Notes under the pieces: generated by a model
What the model was told of the DNA's origin: nothing
What the model saw: the letters and a program-made list of their open reading frames with translations, nothing else
Database searches by the model: none
Made by a program: the position numbers and the translations under genes
Shown: piece by piece, positions 8,619 through 17,404 of the stretch
How positions within the stretch are numbered: position 1 is the first letter of the stretch
Layout of the letters: each line of letters opens with the position of its first letter
DNA from: Pedobacter chitinilyticus
GTDB taxonomy: Bacteria > Bacteroidota > Bacteroidia > Sphingobacteriales > Sphingobacteriaceae
DNA length: 64,000 nucleotides
Assembly: GCF_003313385.1 (NCBI RefSeq)
Contig: NZ_QMHN01000003.1
Location: forward strand, 475,096-539,095
Reading direction: 5' to 3'

Positions 8619-9767
8619 ATGCAGTTTAAAGAGATTATTGGACAGGATGCCGTAAAGCAACATTTGCTACAAACCGTTGCCGAAAATAGGGTGAGCCATG
8701 CACAGCTTTTCCTATCACCACAGGGAAGCGGGGCTTTACCTTTGGCCATTGCTTACGCCCAATACATTAACTGTACCGAAAAAATTACCAACGATAGCTG
8801 TGGTACCTGTGCTTCGTGCCGCAAGTACGAAAGACTGATCCATCCCGACCTGCACTTTTCTTATCCGTTCTTTGCCTCAAAAGATGTGAAGATTGCGACC
8901 GATGTGCTGGAAGAATGGCGCAACATGGTGCTGGAAAACAGTTATTTCGATCTGGACATTTGGCGCTCCAAGCTCAATGCCGATAACAAGCAGGCCAATA
9001 TCAACATCGCCGAAGCGCATGATATCATTAAAAAGCTAAGTTACAAAGCCTTTGAGGCCGAAACCAAGGTGCTGATCATGTGGCTGCCCGAGTTTTTGGA
9101 CAGAGAGGGAAATGCCCTGCTGAAAATTATTGAAGAACCACCTGCCAATACGCTTTTCATTTTAGTAGCACAAAGCCAAGAGCAGATTTTATCTACCATC
9201 CTGTCACGGACGCAAATTGTGAAAATTCCCAAGCTGGATGACAATACGGTAAAGCGGTACCTGATGGATAAGGCCAATCTTTCCGAAAACCAGGCCGAAG
9301 AATACAGCTTTTTGGCCGATGGTAACCTGATTGAGGCCAATGCCTTGCTTAACGATGAAGCCAATAACAACGCAGGGTACTTTTCGGAGTGGTTGCGCAT
9401 GGGCTACGGCAACCGTGTGCCCGATATGATGGCCTTTACCGAAACCGCCGCAAGCTGGGGCAGGGAAAACCAAAAGAATTTTTTAAAGTACGGAATCAAC
9501 TTTTTACGGGAGTGCGGGCTGTTGCTAAGCGGTGCCGATGCTCTGGTGAAATTACCGCCTCAGCACTTTGAAGTGGCCAAAAAGTTATCTGCCCACGTAC
9601 TGAACATGGCCATGATAGAGGCATTGATCAATGAGTTTGAAAAGGCACATTACCATATCGAGCGGAATGCGAATCCAAAAATTCTGTTTTTAGATGTATC
9701 TTTACAACTGGTAAAAATTATAAAGTTTAAAACGCTCCCGAAAGGGACTCAATATATATATACGTAA
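8619..9767 (+). CDS. holB: DNA polymerase III subunit delta' (clamp-loader subunit)
   Basis: A 382-residue AAA+ protein of clamp-loader type. It opens with the typical FKEIIGQDAVKQHLL and has the zinc-binding cluster CGTCASCRKY (about residues 68-76). The sensor and helix regions IKKLSYKAFEAETKVLIM, NALLKIIEEPP and TLFILV are all characteristic. The P-loop position reads SPQGSGAL and lacks the GKT of an ATPase, which fits delta' subunits that do not bind ATP. The SRC arginine-finger motif is SRT here (LSRTQIV). Its product would load the sliding clamp at the replication fork. It is followed with one intervening base by ricT, a gene order also known from Bacillus subtilis (holB-yaaT), which supports both calls. 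Confidence 0.9.
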   Translation: MQFKEIIGQDAVKQHLLQTVAENRVSHAQLFLSPQGSGALPLAIAYAQYINCTEKITNDSCGTCASCRKYERLIHPDLHFSYPFFASKDVKIATDVLEEWRNMVLENSYFDLDIWRSKLNADNKQANINIAEAHDIIKKLSYKAFEAETKVLIMWLPEFLDREGNALLKIIEEPPANTLFILVAQSQEQILSTILSRTQIVKIPKLDDNTVKRYLMDKANLSENQAEEYSFLADGNLIEANALLNDEANNNAGYFSEWLRMGYGNRVPDMMAFTETAASWGRENQKNFLKYGINFLRECGLLLSGADALVKLPPQHFEVAKKLSAHVLNMAMIEALINEFEKAHYHIERNANPKILFLDVSLQLVKIIKFKTLPKGTQYIYT

Positions 9768-9768
9768 T

Positions 9769-11172
9769 ATGGGATGTGGAAGTTGCTCTACGGGAGGCGG
9801 TTGTGCCCCCGCTGGCTGCAAAAGTAATGGCTCTTGCCTTACTGGAGGCTGTCAAAAAATGGAAGTACACGACTGGCTGTCCAACTTGGATATGCCATCT
9901 AATTATAAACCTTTTCAAATCATCGAAGTTAAATTTAAAGGCTCTAGAAAAGAGTTCTTTGTCAATAGCGATGATATTTACCTGGAAATAGGAGAACTGG
10001 TAGCTGTTGAAGGTCCTACTGGCGGATATGACGTTGGCCACGTGTCGCTTACGGGCGAACTGGTACGTATCCAATTAAAACGTCGAAAAGTTCAGGCCAA
10101 TCAAGTTACCCGCAAAATCTATCGCAAAGCTACAGAAGCTGATGTTGAGAAATGGAAAATTGCCAAAGGCTTGGAATGGGAAACCATGCATCGTGCCCGC
10201 ACACTGGCTTTAGACCTAAAATTATCAATGAAAATCAGCGATGTGGATTATCAGGGAGATAGAACCAAAGCGACTTTCTTTTATACTGCTGAGGGCAGGG
10301 TAGATTTTAGGGAGCTGATCAAGAAAATGGCCGAAGCTTTCCGTATCCGTATTGAGATGCGCCAAATAGGCATGCGTCAAGAGGCAGGTCGCTTAGGTGG
10401 AATTGGTTCTTGCGGACGTGAACTGTGCTGTTCTACTTGGTTAACTAACTTTAAAACCGTTTCTACTGCTGCGGCACGCTATCAAAACCTTTCCTTAAAT
10501 ACCTTAAAACTAGCGGGACAGTGCGGTAAACTGAAGTGCTGTTTGAATTACGAGCTGGATACTTATTTGGATGCGCTGAGGGATATTCCAGATCGTATTG
10601 ATTCGTTACAGACCGAAGTTGGCGTGGCAAGACATCAGAAAACAGACATCTTTAAAAAATTGATGTGGTTCAGTTATGCTAATCAAGAGGACTGGATTCC
10701 TTTAAAAGTTGACCGTGTGAAGGAAATTATGGCCATGAATAAACGTGGCGAGAAACCTAGTAACCTTAAGGATGAAGCCATTGAGCTTAAAACCTCGGCA
10801 CCTGTTGAAAAAGTACACGATTACGAAAATGTAGTTGGTCAAGATAGTTTGACACGCTTAGATGAAAAGAACCGTCGCAACCATCGTAACAACCGTAACC
10901 GCAACGATAAGCATAAAGGTCAATCGGCATCAAATACAGGTAACGGCGGACAGAAGTCCCAAAATCAACAGAAACAGAAGCCACAAGACAGACCACAACA
11001 AAACCAGCGTCCACAAAAGCCAGTAGAAGCTAAAGGCAACGATCAGGCGCCAAAAGCTCAAGCCGAAGGACAAGGCACCGAACAAAAGCGCAATAACCGT
11101 AATCGGAACAAAAATCGCAATAAAAATAGGAACAAAAACCAGTCTGATAACCCGAATACAAATAACGGTTAG
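9769..11172 (+). CDS. ricT: PSP1-domain protein RicT (YaaT-like) with Cys-rich N-terminus
   Basis: A 467-residue protein with a PSP1 domain (about residues 50-265). Conserved cysteine pairs GSCGRELCCSTW (Cys215, 220, 221) and QCGKLKCCLNYEL (Cys252, 257, 258) match the RicT/YaaT family. In Bacillus this family forms an iron-sulfur-containing complex that affects RNA processing. The N-terminus adds six cysteines within 28 residues (MGCGSCSTGGGC onwards), which is not part of the PSP1 core and suggests another metal or cluster site. From about residue 345 the protein becomes a low-complexity tail rich in Asn, Arg, Lys and Gln with RNRNKNRNK-type repeats, typical of a disordered nucleic-acid-binding tail. 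The start ATG lies one base after the holB stop, implying translational coupling. Confidence 0.85.
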   Translation: MGCGSCSTGGGCAPAGCKSNGSCLTGGCQKMEVHDWLSNLDMPSNYKPFQIIEVKFKGSRKEFFVNSDDIYLEIGELVAVEGPTGGYDVGHVSLTGELVRIQLKRRKVQANQVTRKIYRKATEADVEKWKIAKGLEWETMHRARTLALDLKLSMKISDVDYQGDRTKATFFYTAEGRVDFRELIKKMAEAFRIRIEMRQIGMRQEAGRLGGIGSCGRELCCSTWLTNFKTVSTAAARYQNLSLNTLKLAGQCGKLKCCLNYELDTYLDALRDIPDRIDSLQTEVGVARHQKTDIFKKLMWFSYANQEDWIPLKVDRVKEIMAMNKRGEKPSNLKDEAIELKTSAPVEKVHDYENVVGQDSLTRLDEKNRRNHRNNRNRNDKHKGQSASNTGNGGQKSQNQQKQKPQDRPQQNQRPQKPVEAKGNDQAPKAQAEGQGTEQKRNNRNRNKNRNKNRNKNQSDNPNTNNG

Positions 11173-11188
11173 GGCCTAAGGCGCATCA

Positions 11189-11686
11189 ATGAAATCAATA
11201 AAGAACATTAGCTTTAAAATCGCTTTGCGTATAAACACCTTGGCTTTTGGCTTAATTTGCATTGCCTTTATTTTTGGATGTAATTTCAATACGGTAATTG
11301 ATACTAATCAAAGTGTCGACGAAAATCAATGGTTATATGCCAATACCGCAAAAGCCGAGTTTAAGATTACCGATGTAACCAAGCCTTATCAGCTGAACTT
11401 TAAACTGCGCATAAACAGCGAATACAGGTATGCTAATATGTATGTACTGGCTACCTTTAGAGATGCCAAAGGGCGAAAAAGGTTGCGCTACCAGTTTAAG
11501 CTGGCTAAAGAGGATGGCCAATGGTTGGGTAAAGGTTCTGGTGATTTATACGCCTATACCTTTCCCTTGCTAAGGAACCATCGTTTTCCTGATACAGGTA
11601 AATACAGTATCGAGATTGAGCAGAATATGAGGGATAACCCCCTGCGTGGCGTAAGCGATGTTGGTATTGAAGTAATAAAAGATTAA
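11189..11686 (+). CDS. gldH: Gliding motility lipoprotein GldH
   Basis: A 165-residue lipoprotein. The signal sequence ends in IAFIFGC, giving a lipidated Cys31. The mature part has the phrases VDENQWLYAN, YQLNFKLRINSEYRYANMYV and HRFPDTGKYSIEIEQNMRDNPLRGVSDVGIEV, which I associate with GldH. Its place directly after the PSP1-domain gene is the usual one in Bacteroidota. In gliding species GldH belongs to the Gld set linked to the type IX secretion and gliding machinery. Many non-gliding Sphingobacteriaceae keep it, so motility is not implied. It is 16 bases after ricT and probably co-transcribed with it. Confidence 0.85.
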   Translation: MKSIKNISFKIALRINTLAFGLICIAFIFGCNFNTVIDTNQSVDENQWLYANTAKAEFKITDVTKPYQLNFKLRINSEYRYANMYVLATFRDAKGRKRLRYQFKLAKEDGQWLGKGSGDLYAYTFPLLRNHRFPDTGKYSIEIEQNMRDNPLRGVSDVGIEVIKD

Positions 11687-11795
11687 CTTTAATTTGCGCC
11701 CCACACCATAACAACTATTTTGGTTATTGATTTCCATTGTAAGGGTGAACTGGGCATAATATCCCTTCGGGGAAATAAACTAAATATGTATTGAT

Positions 11796-12983
11796 ATGAT
11801 GAAGAGATTGCTGGTAGCTTGTTTGCTGTTAATGGTATTTTCTGCAAATGCCGCCGAGATTAAGTTTTTGGAAAATCCTACTTGGACTACGGTGCTTGAG
11901 CAGGCAAAGAAAGAGAATAAAATCATCTTTTTGGATGCCTATGCTACTTGGTGTGGTCCTTGTAAACAAATGGATGCTGAAACCTATACCAATCAGGCAG
12001 TTGCAGATTATTACAATGCCAACTTTATCAACGTGAAATATGACATGGAAAAGGGCGAGGGGGCAATGCTTGCCGATCGTTACTATGTTTCTGCTTATCC
12101 AAACCTTGTTTTTATCAACCCTGATGGTGTAATGCTTCACAAAGGGGTGGGGTTTTTGGCTGCTGATGATTTCCTGACCTTGGGGAAAACGGCTAAAAAT
12201 CCACAAACACAATATTATACTTTAAAGAAAGACGCACAAAAGCTAAGTAACGCACAGTTTTTGAAATTTGCAGAACAAGCTGTTGAACTTCAAGATGAAG
12301 ATTTTGGGTACATCAGCAAAGACTTTTTAGCTTCAAAGCCTGATATTTTAGGTGATGCCGATTTGATTGACCTTTTGATGAAATATGCTTTCACGCTGCC
12401 AAAGGAAAAGGATTTGAAATACTTTGCAGAGAGTAAAAGCAAGGTGCTAAGGGCTGGCAAATACACCGAAGATGATTTTAATGAACGTTTGGTAAGTTTG
12501 GCCATCCAATTTGCATTGTCGGAAGAAGTACAGGTAACTGACGAGGTGGATTTTGAAGCGGTAAAAGGTGTTTTGGACAAATATATTCCAGCACAATCTT
12601 TTTTTGTGTTCAACTACTTTAAAACCCAGTACTTTTTGGAAAACAAAGAGATGGATCCAGCACTGGAAGCATTTAATCAAATCATCGACAACCCTGATAA
12701 AGTGGGCTATCAGCAATTATGCAATGCCATGATGGGTTTTGGGCCTATCTTGCATGAAGCAGGAAAGCTGGACAAGTATTTAGAGAAGTTTAATGCCATT
12801 AAAGTACCTGCTAAAGATGCCGATCAAGCGTATTTGAAGGATTTTGTAAAGGCCATCATCTATATCAAAACCAAGCAAACCGATAAGTTTAAGGAAACGG
12901 CGAATACGATGTTAGCTAGTGCTAGTACTCCTGAAGATGTGAAAAAGGACCTTAGACAGGCTTTGCAGAATATGGGGAATTAG
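11796..12983 (+). CDS. Secreted thioredoxin-family protein
   Basis: A 395-residue protein with a signal peptide (1-19, ending SANAA) and an N-terminal thioredoxin fold (about 25-135) with the redox motif WCGPC at residues 52-56 and the cis-proline region SAYPNLVFINPDG. The remaining 260 residues are helical and repeat-like, without a named domain that I recognise. It probably acts in the periplasm as a thiol-disulfide reductase with a client-binding C-terminal region, as in DUF255/thioredoxin_7-like proteins of Bacteroidota. An in-frame ATG one codon downstream is an equally possible start. It stands alone, with convergent murF downstream. Confidence 0.8.
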   Translation: MMKRLLVACLLLMVFSANAAEIKFLENPTWTTVLEQAKKENKIIFLDAYATWCGPCKQMDAETYTNQAVADYYNANFINVKYDMEKGEGAMLADRYYVSAYPNLVFINPDGVMLHKGVGFLAADDFLTLGKTAKNPQTQYYTLKKDAQKLSNAQFLKFAEQAVELQDEDFGYISKDFLASKPDILGDADLIDLLMKYAFTLPKEKDLKYFAESKSKVLRAGKYTEDDFNERLVSLAIQFALSEEVQVTDEVDFEAVKGVLDKYIPAQSFFVFNYFKTQYFLENKEMDPALEAFNQIIDNPDKVGYQQLCNAMMGFGPILHEAGKLDKYLEKFNAIKVPAKDADQAYLKDFVKAIIYIKTKQTDKFKETANTMLASASTPEDVKKDLRQALQNMGN

Positions 12984-12989
12984 TTTTAA

Positions 12990-13260
12990 CCGCCTGAGAT
13001 AATTTAAGGTTTAATTCTTTTTAACCACCTAAGACACCTAAGAACATTTTAGACGTGTTCCAAACTTGGATGAACTAAGGTGCCTAAGGTGTTTATTTAA
13101 TGTTTAACCATCTAATACATCTAAGAGCATTTTAAATTGAACCATTAAGGCATTAAGAGCCATTAAGATTTCCTTAATTTTCTTCATTTCTTAATGTTTT
13201 ACATTTTAAACATAACGAACATGCAGCATTTAGGTCGTCATCTCGACTTTGTATAGAAGC
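12990..13260. repeat. Intergenic repeat cluster between convergent genes
   Basis: Short related motifs recur: CACCTAAGACACCTAAG near 13026, its imperfect inverted counterpart CTAAGGTGCCTAAGGTG near 13075-13092, CATCTAATACATCTAAG near 13108, and ATTAAGGCATTAAGAGCCATTAAG near 13142-13168. At 13233-13260 lies GTCGTCATCTCGAC, which resembles the element at 47650-47675 on the other strand. The cluster may fold and terminate both convergent transcripts. Confidence 0.5.
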
Positions 13261-13263
13261 ACG

Positions 13264-14565
13264 TTAAAGTAACGGCAACAACTGCTCCAAGGCCATTCCT
13301 CGGCTTCCTTTTAATAAGATCAGCGAATCATTCCAATTTTGTATTTTAATAAAATCGGCGGCTTGCGCAGGCGTTTCAAAAAAGTGAGCTTCGAATTGTC
13401 CTTTCACTTCAAAGAAATAATGCCCTATAAATAACAGCGTATCAATGTTGTTTTGAAGTGCCAGTTCAATAATTTGTTGGTGTTGCTTATTAGATTCTGG
13501 CCCTAATTCAAACATATCACCCAAAATAGCAATCTTTTTAGTAGCGCTAAGGCTATTCAAATTGGTTATCGCCGCAGACATACTACTAGGATTGGCATTA
13601 TAGAAGTCGCAAATTACTGTGTTGCGTTCTGTTTTGGTAAGCTGCGAGCGGTTATTGGTAGGGAAATAATCGGCCAAGCCTTTGTTAATCTCTTTAGCAC
13701 TTAATTTAAAGAAACATCCTATGCTAATGGCAGCTAAAATGTTTTCGAAATTATAGGTGCCGGTTAAGTTCGCTTTTGCTGTATGGGTGTTGCCTTCAAA
13801 TGTCCATTCAAAATCAATCAAAGGGTCGCTGTTTTTTAGCACCCCATGAACAGCTTTTGGTTCTGTTACGTTATAACGGATAATATTTTTAGCAGCAGAC
13901 TTGCTCACCATCTCCATAAGGTCAGCGTTTGCAGCGTTTATAAAAACAAAGCCATTGTTGGCACTTAAATAAGCATACAGTTCAGCCTTGCCCTTTTTTA
14001 CACCTTCAAAACCTCCAAAACCTTCTAAATGTGCCATGCCTACATTGCTAATCAAGCCGTGCGTAGGTTGTGCAATGCTACATAGGAGCTCAATTTCTTT
14101 TTGATGGTTAGCACCCATTTCAATCACGGCAATTTCTATATCCTTGCCAATACTCAAAATAGAGAGCGGCACACCAATATGATTGTTTAAGTTCCCTTTG
14201 GTGGCAAACACGTTAAAATGTTCTGCCAGTACTGCTCTAATCAACTCTTTTGTTGTCGTTTTCCCGTTGCTGCCCGTAAGTCCGACAATAGGGATGTTGA
14301 GCTGCTGACGATGGTATTTAGCAAGCCCTTGTAAGGCTTCTAGTACATCGTTTACTAAAAGAAACTGCTCACCTTTGGCAAAAGTGGGGTTGTCTATAAT
14401 GGCAAAAGCAGCACCTGCTTCAATCGCTTTTTGGGCAAACTCGTTGGCATCAAACTTTTCACCTTTTAACGCAAAAAACAAACACCCTTTGGTAATTGCT
14501 CGGGTATCGGTGCAAATTAAGGGGTATTCTAAATAATGCTGATAAAGTTGTTCGATGCTTGTCAT
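13264..14565 (-). CDS. murF: UDP-N-acetylmuramoyl-tripeptide--D-alanyl-D-alanine ligase
   Basis: A 433-residue Mur ligase. The N-terminal UDP-binding domain contains TDTRAITKGCLFFALKGEKFDANEF-like sequence, followed by the ATP-binding loop GLTGSNGKTTTKE (residues 95-107). The central domain has AVIEMGANHQKEIELL and the N-Y-NFENILAAIS turn, and the C-terminal domain has the conserved CDFYNANPSSM and AILGDMFELG motifs. The enzyme adds D-Ala-D-Ala to the UDP-MurNAc tripeptide in the cytoplasm, the last soluble step of peptidoglycan precursor synthesis. Length is normal. It is a single gene here, outside a dcw cluster, as is common in Bacteroidota. The start is the first in-frame ATG with a suitable N-terminus. 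Confidence 0.93.
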   Translation of the reverse strand: MTSIEQLYQHYLEYPLICTDTRAITKGCLFFALKGEKFDANEFAQKAIEAGAAFAIIDNPTFAKGEQFLLVNDVLEALQGLAKYHRQQLNIPIVGLTGSNGKTTTKELIRAVLAEHFNVFATKGNLNNHIGVPLSILSIGKDIEIAVIEMGANHQKEIELLCSIAQPTHGLISNVGMAHLEGFGGFEGVKKGKAELYAYLSANNGFVFINAANADLMEMVSKSAAKNIIRYNVTEPKAVHGVLKNSDPLIDFEWTFEGNTHTAKANLTGTYNFENILAAISIGCFFKLSAKEINKGLADYFPTNNRSQLTKTERNTVICDFYNANPSSMSAAITNLNSLSATKKIAILGDMFELGPESNKQHQQIIELALQNNIDTLLFIGHYFFEVKGQFEAHFFETPAQAADFIKIQNWNDSLILLKGSRGMALEQLLPLL

Positions 14566-14658
14566 GATCCCAAATATGAATAGTGCTCTGTAAAATTACG
14601 AATGCTTAAGTGAAATCAAATATTCTTTTAGTATTATTGATTATAAGATCCAAACGGT

Positions 14659-17133
14659 ATGAGAAGAACCCTCTTAATTTTCTGGCTTAGCGTTATTTGC
14701 GCACCATTATTTGCTCAAATACAAACCCCTGATGCTTTTTTGGGCTACGAGCTGGGTACGCATTTTAGCAGCCATCAAAAAGTAGTCGATTATTTTAAGG
14801 ATGTTGCCTCGAAAACAAGCAATGTAAAACTCCAGTCGTATGGAAAAACGTATGAAGGAAGAGAACTGCTTTTAGCAGTGGTTTCTGATCCTGCCAACAT
14901 GGAAAGATTAGACCAAATTAAAGCCAATAACGGCGCTATTTCCAATGGAGATAAACGCATTGCGCTAGATAAACAGCCGGTAATTGTGTGGTTGAGCTAT
15001 AATGTTCATGGAAATGAGGCCAACTCTACCGAAACGGCGATGAAAGTATTATACACTTTGGCCACCGCAAAGGATGAGAAAGTAAAAGCTTGGTTGAAAA
15101 ACACGGTAGTCATTATTGATCCTTGTTTAAATCCAGATGGGAGGGAGCGGTATGTGAGCTACTTTAATAGCATCGTTGGAACAGAACCCAATCCTGATCC
15201 AAGTGCCCGCGAACATTATGAGCCTTGGCCAGGCGGCAGGACTAATCATTACTATTTTGACCTGAACAGAGATTGGGCTTGGCAAAGTCAGATTGAAAGC
15301 GAGCAGAGGCTAAAACAGTACCATCAATGGTTGCCACAAATTCATGTAGATTTTCATGAGCAAGGATATAACGAGCCCTATTATTTTGCCCCAGCGGCAG
15401 AGCCGATACACCAAGCGGTAACGCCTTGGCAGCGTCAGTTCCAAGTTGTTGTAGGTAAAAACAACGCTAAGTATTTTGATGATAATGGGTGGCAATATTT
15501 TACCAAGGAAAGGTTTGATTTGCTTTATCCGTCTTACGGCGATACTTATCCTTTGTATAATGGAGCCATTGGCATGACCTACGAGCAAGGAGGTATTAGG
15601 GCTGGTTTGGCGGTAATTACTGCTGATGGAGACACCTTGACGCTAAAGGATAGGATTTCGCATCACTTTACCACTTCTTTATCTACCATCGAAATCGCTT
15701 CAGGTTATGCTGAAAAACTATTGGTTGAGTTCAGGAAGTTTTTTGAACAGAGCTTAACACCCGCTTTACCTTATAAAACCTATGTGGTAAAGGCTCAAAA
15801 TATTTCGAGGATGCGCAAGCTGGCTGATTTGCTGACTAAAAATAAAATAGCATTTGCTTTCGGAGCTGATAGGACTTTGAATGGTTATAGTTACGAGACG
15901 CAAAAACAGGAGACTTTTAAGGTGGAAAGAAATGATATGATCGTGAATGTGGCACAAAAGCATGGCGTACTTGCAAATATCCTGTTTGAACCGCAGACGG
16001 CTGTAACCGATTCAAATACTTATGATATTACCGCATGGGCCTTGCCTTATGCTTACGGACTGAAAGCATACGCCGTTAAAGAAAGCCTATCTGGGTCATT
16101 CTCTTTTATTGAAGAACAAAAGAAATCGGTAAGTACTGTCGTTAAGCCTTACGCTTGGGTGTTGTCGTGGGATGGTGTTGAAGATGTAAAAGTGTTGATG
16201 GCTTTACAAGAGCAAGGCGTTAAAGTACGTATGGCCGAACAGAGCTTTACCATTGGTGGTGTGTTGTATAAAGCGGGTACTTTATTGGTGTACAGAGCGG
16301 AGAATGAGAAGAAGATGCCGAATGTTCAGGCAATAGTGGAAAAAACCTTGAGACAGATGAATGCGGAAGTGAAGGTATTAAGTTCTGGCTATGTAGAGAA
16401 AGGGAAAGACTTTGGTTCATCGGTGTACCGATTGCTTTCCGTACCAAAAGTGGCGGTGTTGGCAGGTTCGGAAGTCTCTTCGCAGTCGATTGGAGAGATT
16501 TGGCATTTGTTTGAACAACAGTTGGAGATGCCTATCTCTATATTGAATGTTTCGGCAGCTGCAAACCTTGATATCCAGAAAGTAAATACCTTGATCATTG
16601 CCGATGGTTATTATGGCGATAAGCTTGCCGAGCAATTGGTTCCTTGGGTAAGCGCTGGAGGTAAATTAATTTTACTGGAAGATGCCATTGGCGCATTTGT
16701 AGGGAAAAAACCTTTTCAAATCAAAAGAAAGGAAGAAAAGCCTAATGAAGCAAAAGGAAATACGGTAGCCTATGGAAACAGGGGGCATGATGATTTTAGC
16801 AATAGCATTCCAGGAGCTATTTATAACTTATACTTAGATACGACTCACCCGCTTTCATTTGGTGCATCTAAATATTACTACACCTTAAAAACAGATGCCA
16901 ATGTTTATCAACCTCTTGAAAACGGATATAACATTGGTTTACTCAAACCAGATAGTTATATGGCGGGCGTGGTTGGTGCCAAAGTGAAAGATAAACTCTC
17001 GTCGGGGATGCTGCTGGCTTCAGAAGATATTGGAAAAGGCTCGGTGGTTTACATTGCCACACCGCTCTTATTCCGCTCTTTCTGGGAATCAGGCAAACAA
17101 CTGTTTTTTAATAGTGTGTTTTTGGGGATTTAG
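14659..17133 (+). CDS. Secreted M14-family zinc carboxypeptidase
   Basis: An 824-residue exported protein with signal peptide (1-19, ending APLFAQ). The M14 catalytic domain spans about residues 25-360. It shows the zinc motif HGNE (His117, Glu120), DPCLNPDGRERYV, the substrate-binding region GGRTNHYYFDLNRDW, a further zinc histidine in the HVDFHEQGYNEPYYF block (His233) and a TYEQGG segment that could hold the catalytic Glu. The C-terminal 400 residues are a second module with a Rossmann-like stretch (KVAVLAGSEVSSQSIGEIW, LIIADGYYGD), as seen in large Bacteroidota M14 peptidases with a glutamine-amidotransferase-like end. It probably trims peptides outside the inner membrane. Its own promoter lies in the 93-bp gap to divergent murF. 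Confidence 0.85.
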   Translation: MRRTLLIFWLSVICAPLFAQIQTPDAFLGYELGTHFSSHQKVVDYFKDVASKTSNVKLQSYGKTYEGRELLLAVVSDPANMERLDQIKANNGAISNGDKRIALDKQPVIVWLSYNVHGNEANSTETAMKVLYTLATAKDEKVKAWLKNTVVIIDPCLNPDGRERYVSYFNSIVGTEPNPDPSAREHYEPWPGGRTNHYYFDLNRDWAWQSQIESEQRLKQYHQWLPQIHVDFHEQGYNEPYYFAPAAEPIHQAVTPWQRQFQVVVGKNNAKYFDDNGWQYFTKERFDLLYPSYGDTYPLYNGAIGMTYEQGGIRAGLAVITADGDTLTLKDRISHHFTTSLSTIEIASGYAEKLLVEFRKFFEQSLTPALPYKTYVVKAQNISRMRKLADLLTKNKIAFAFGADRTLNGYSYETQKQETFKVERNDMIVNVAQKHGVLANILFEPQTAVTDSNTYDITAWALPYAYGLKAYAVKESLSGSFSFIEEQKKSVSTVVKPYAWVLSWDGVEDVKVLMALQEQGVKVRMAEQSFTIGGVLYKAGTLLVYRAENEKKMPNVQAIVEKTLRQMNAEVKVLSSGYVEKGKDFGSSVYRLLSVPKVAVLAGSEVSSQSIGEIWHLFEQQLEMPISILNVSAAANLDIQKVNTLIIADGYYGDKLAEQLVPWVSAGGKLILLEDAIGAFVGKKPFQIKRKEEKPNEAKGNTVAYGNRGHDDFSNSIPGAIYNLYLDTTHPLSFGASKYYYTLKTDANVYQPLENGYNIGLLKPDSYMAGVVGAKVKDKLSSGMLLASEDIGKGSVVYIATPLLFRSFWESGKQLFFNSVFLGI

Positions 17134-17176
17134 GATATAAAAATTAGGGATCTTTATTAGGATTAACATCTGATAT

Positions 17177-17216
17177 AAATGGGCCAATCTTAACAGGTTG
17201 AGCCCATTTTTTATTT
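17177..17216 (+). terminator. Terminator after the M14 peptidase
   Basis: AAATGGGC at 17177-17184 pairs with GCCCATTT at 17202-17209, with extra CAA/TTG pairing inside, followed by TTTATTT. It ends the upstream gene before the SusC1 promoter region. Confidence 0.6.
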
Positions 17217-17308
17217 AAGTAATCGTTGTGGCGAAAAAAGTATTTATACTGTTTTTTGTTGCGTATTAATACGTAAGTTTTGTGTTTTGTGTCAAATGCA
17301 GTATAAAA

Positions 17309-17404
17309 TTTGTTAAAAATGTTAAATATAATTTGGTAGTGCAGTGCCACACTCTCTATATTTAGGTTAATTAACAATTAACTAAACCTAAATTCTTAAA
17401 TTTT
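17309..17404 (+). promoter_or_regulatory. Promoter and leader region of SusC1
   Basis: TTTG at 17309-17312 and TATAATTTG at 17327-17335 resemble the Bacteroidota promoter elements, although spacing is shorter than the usual 19-21 bases. Downstream, CTCTATATTTAG and the leader TTAACTAAACCTAAATTCTTAAA recur upstream of SusC2, and the leader also recurs upstream of SusC3. The shared block suggests a common regulator or transcript start. Confidence 0.45.

Noticed and set aside
17144..17377. 77-codon minus-strand frame before SusC1
   Set aside because: It covers the terminator and the SusC1 promoter region and has no conserved features.
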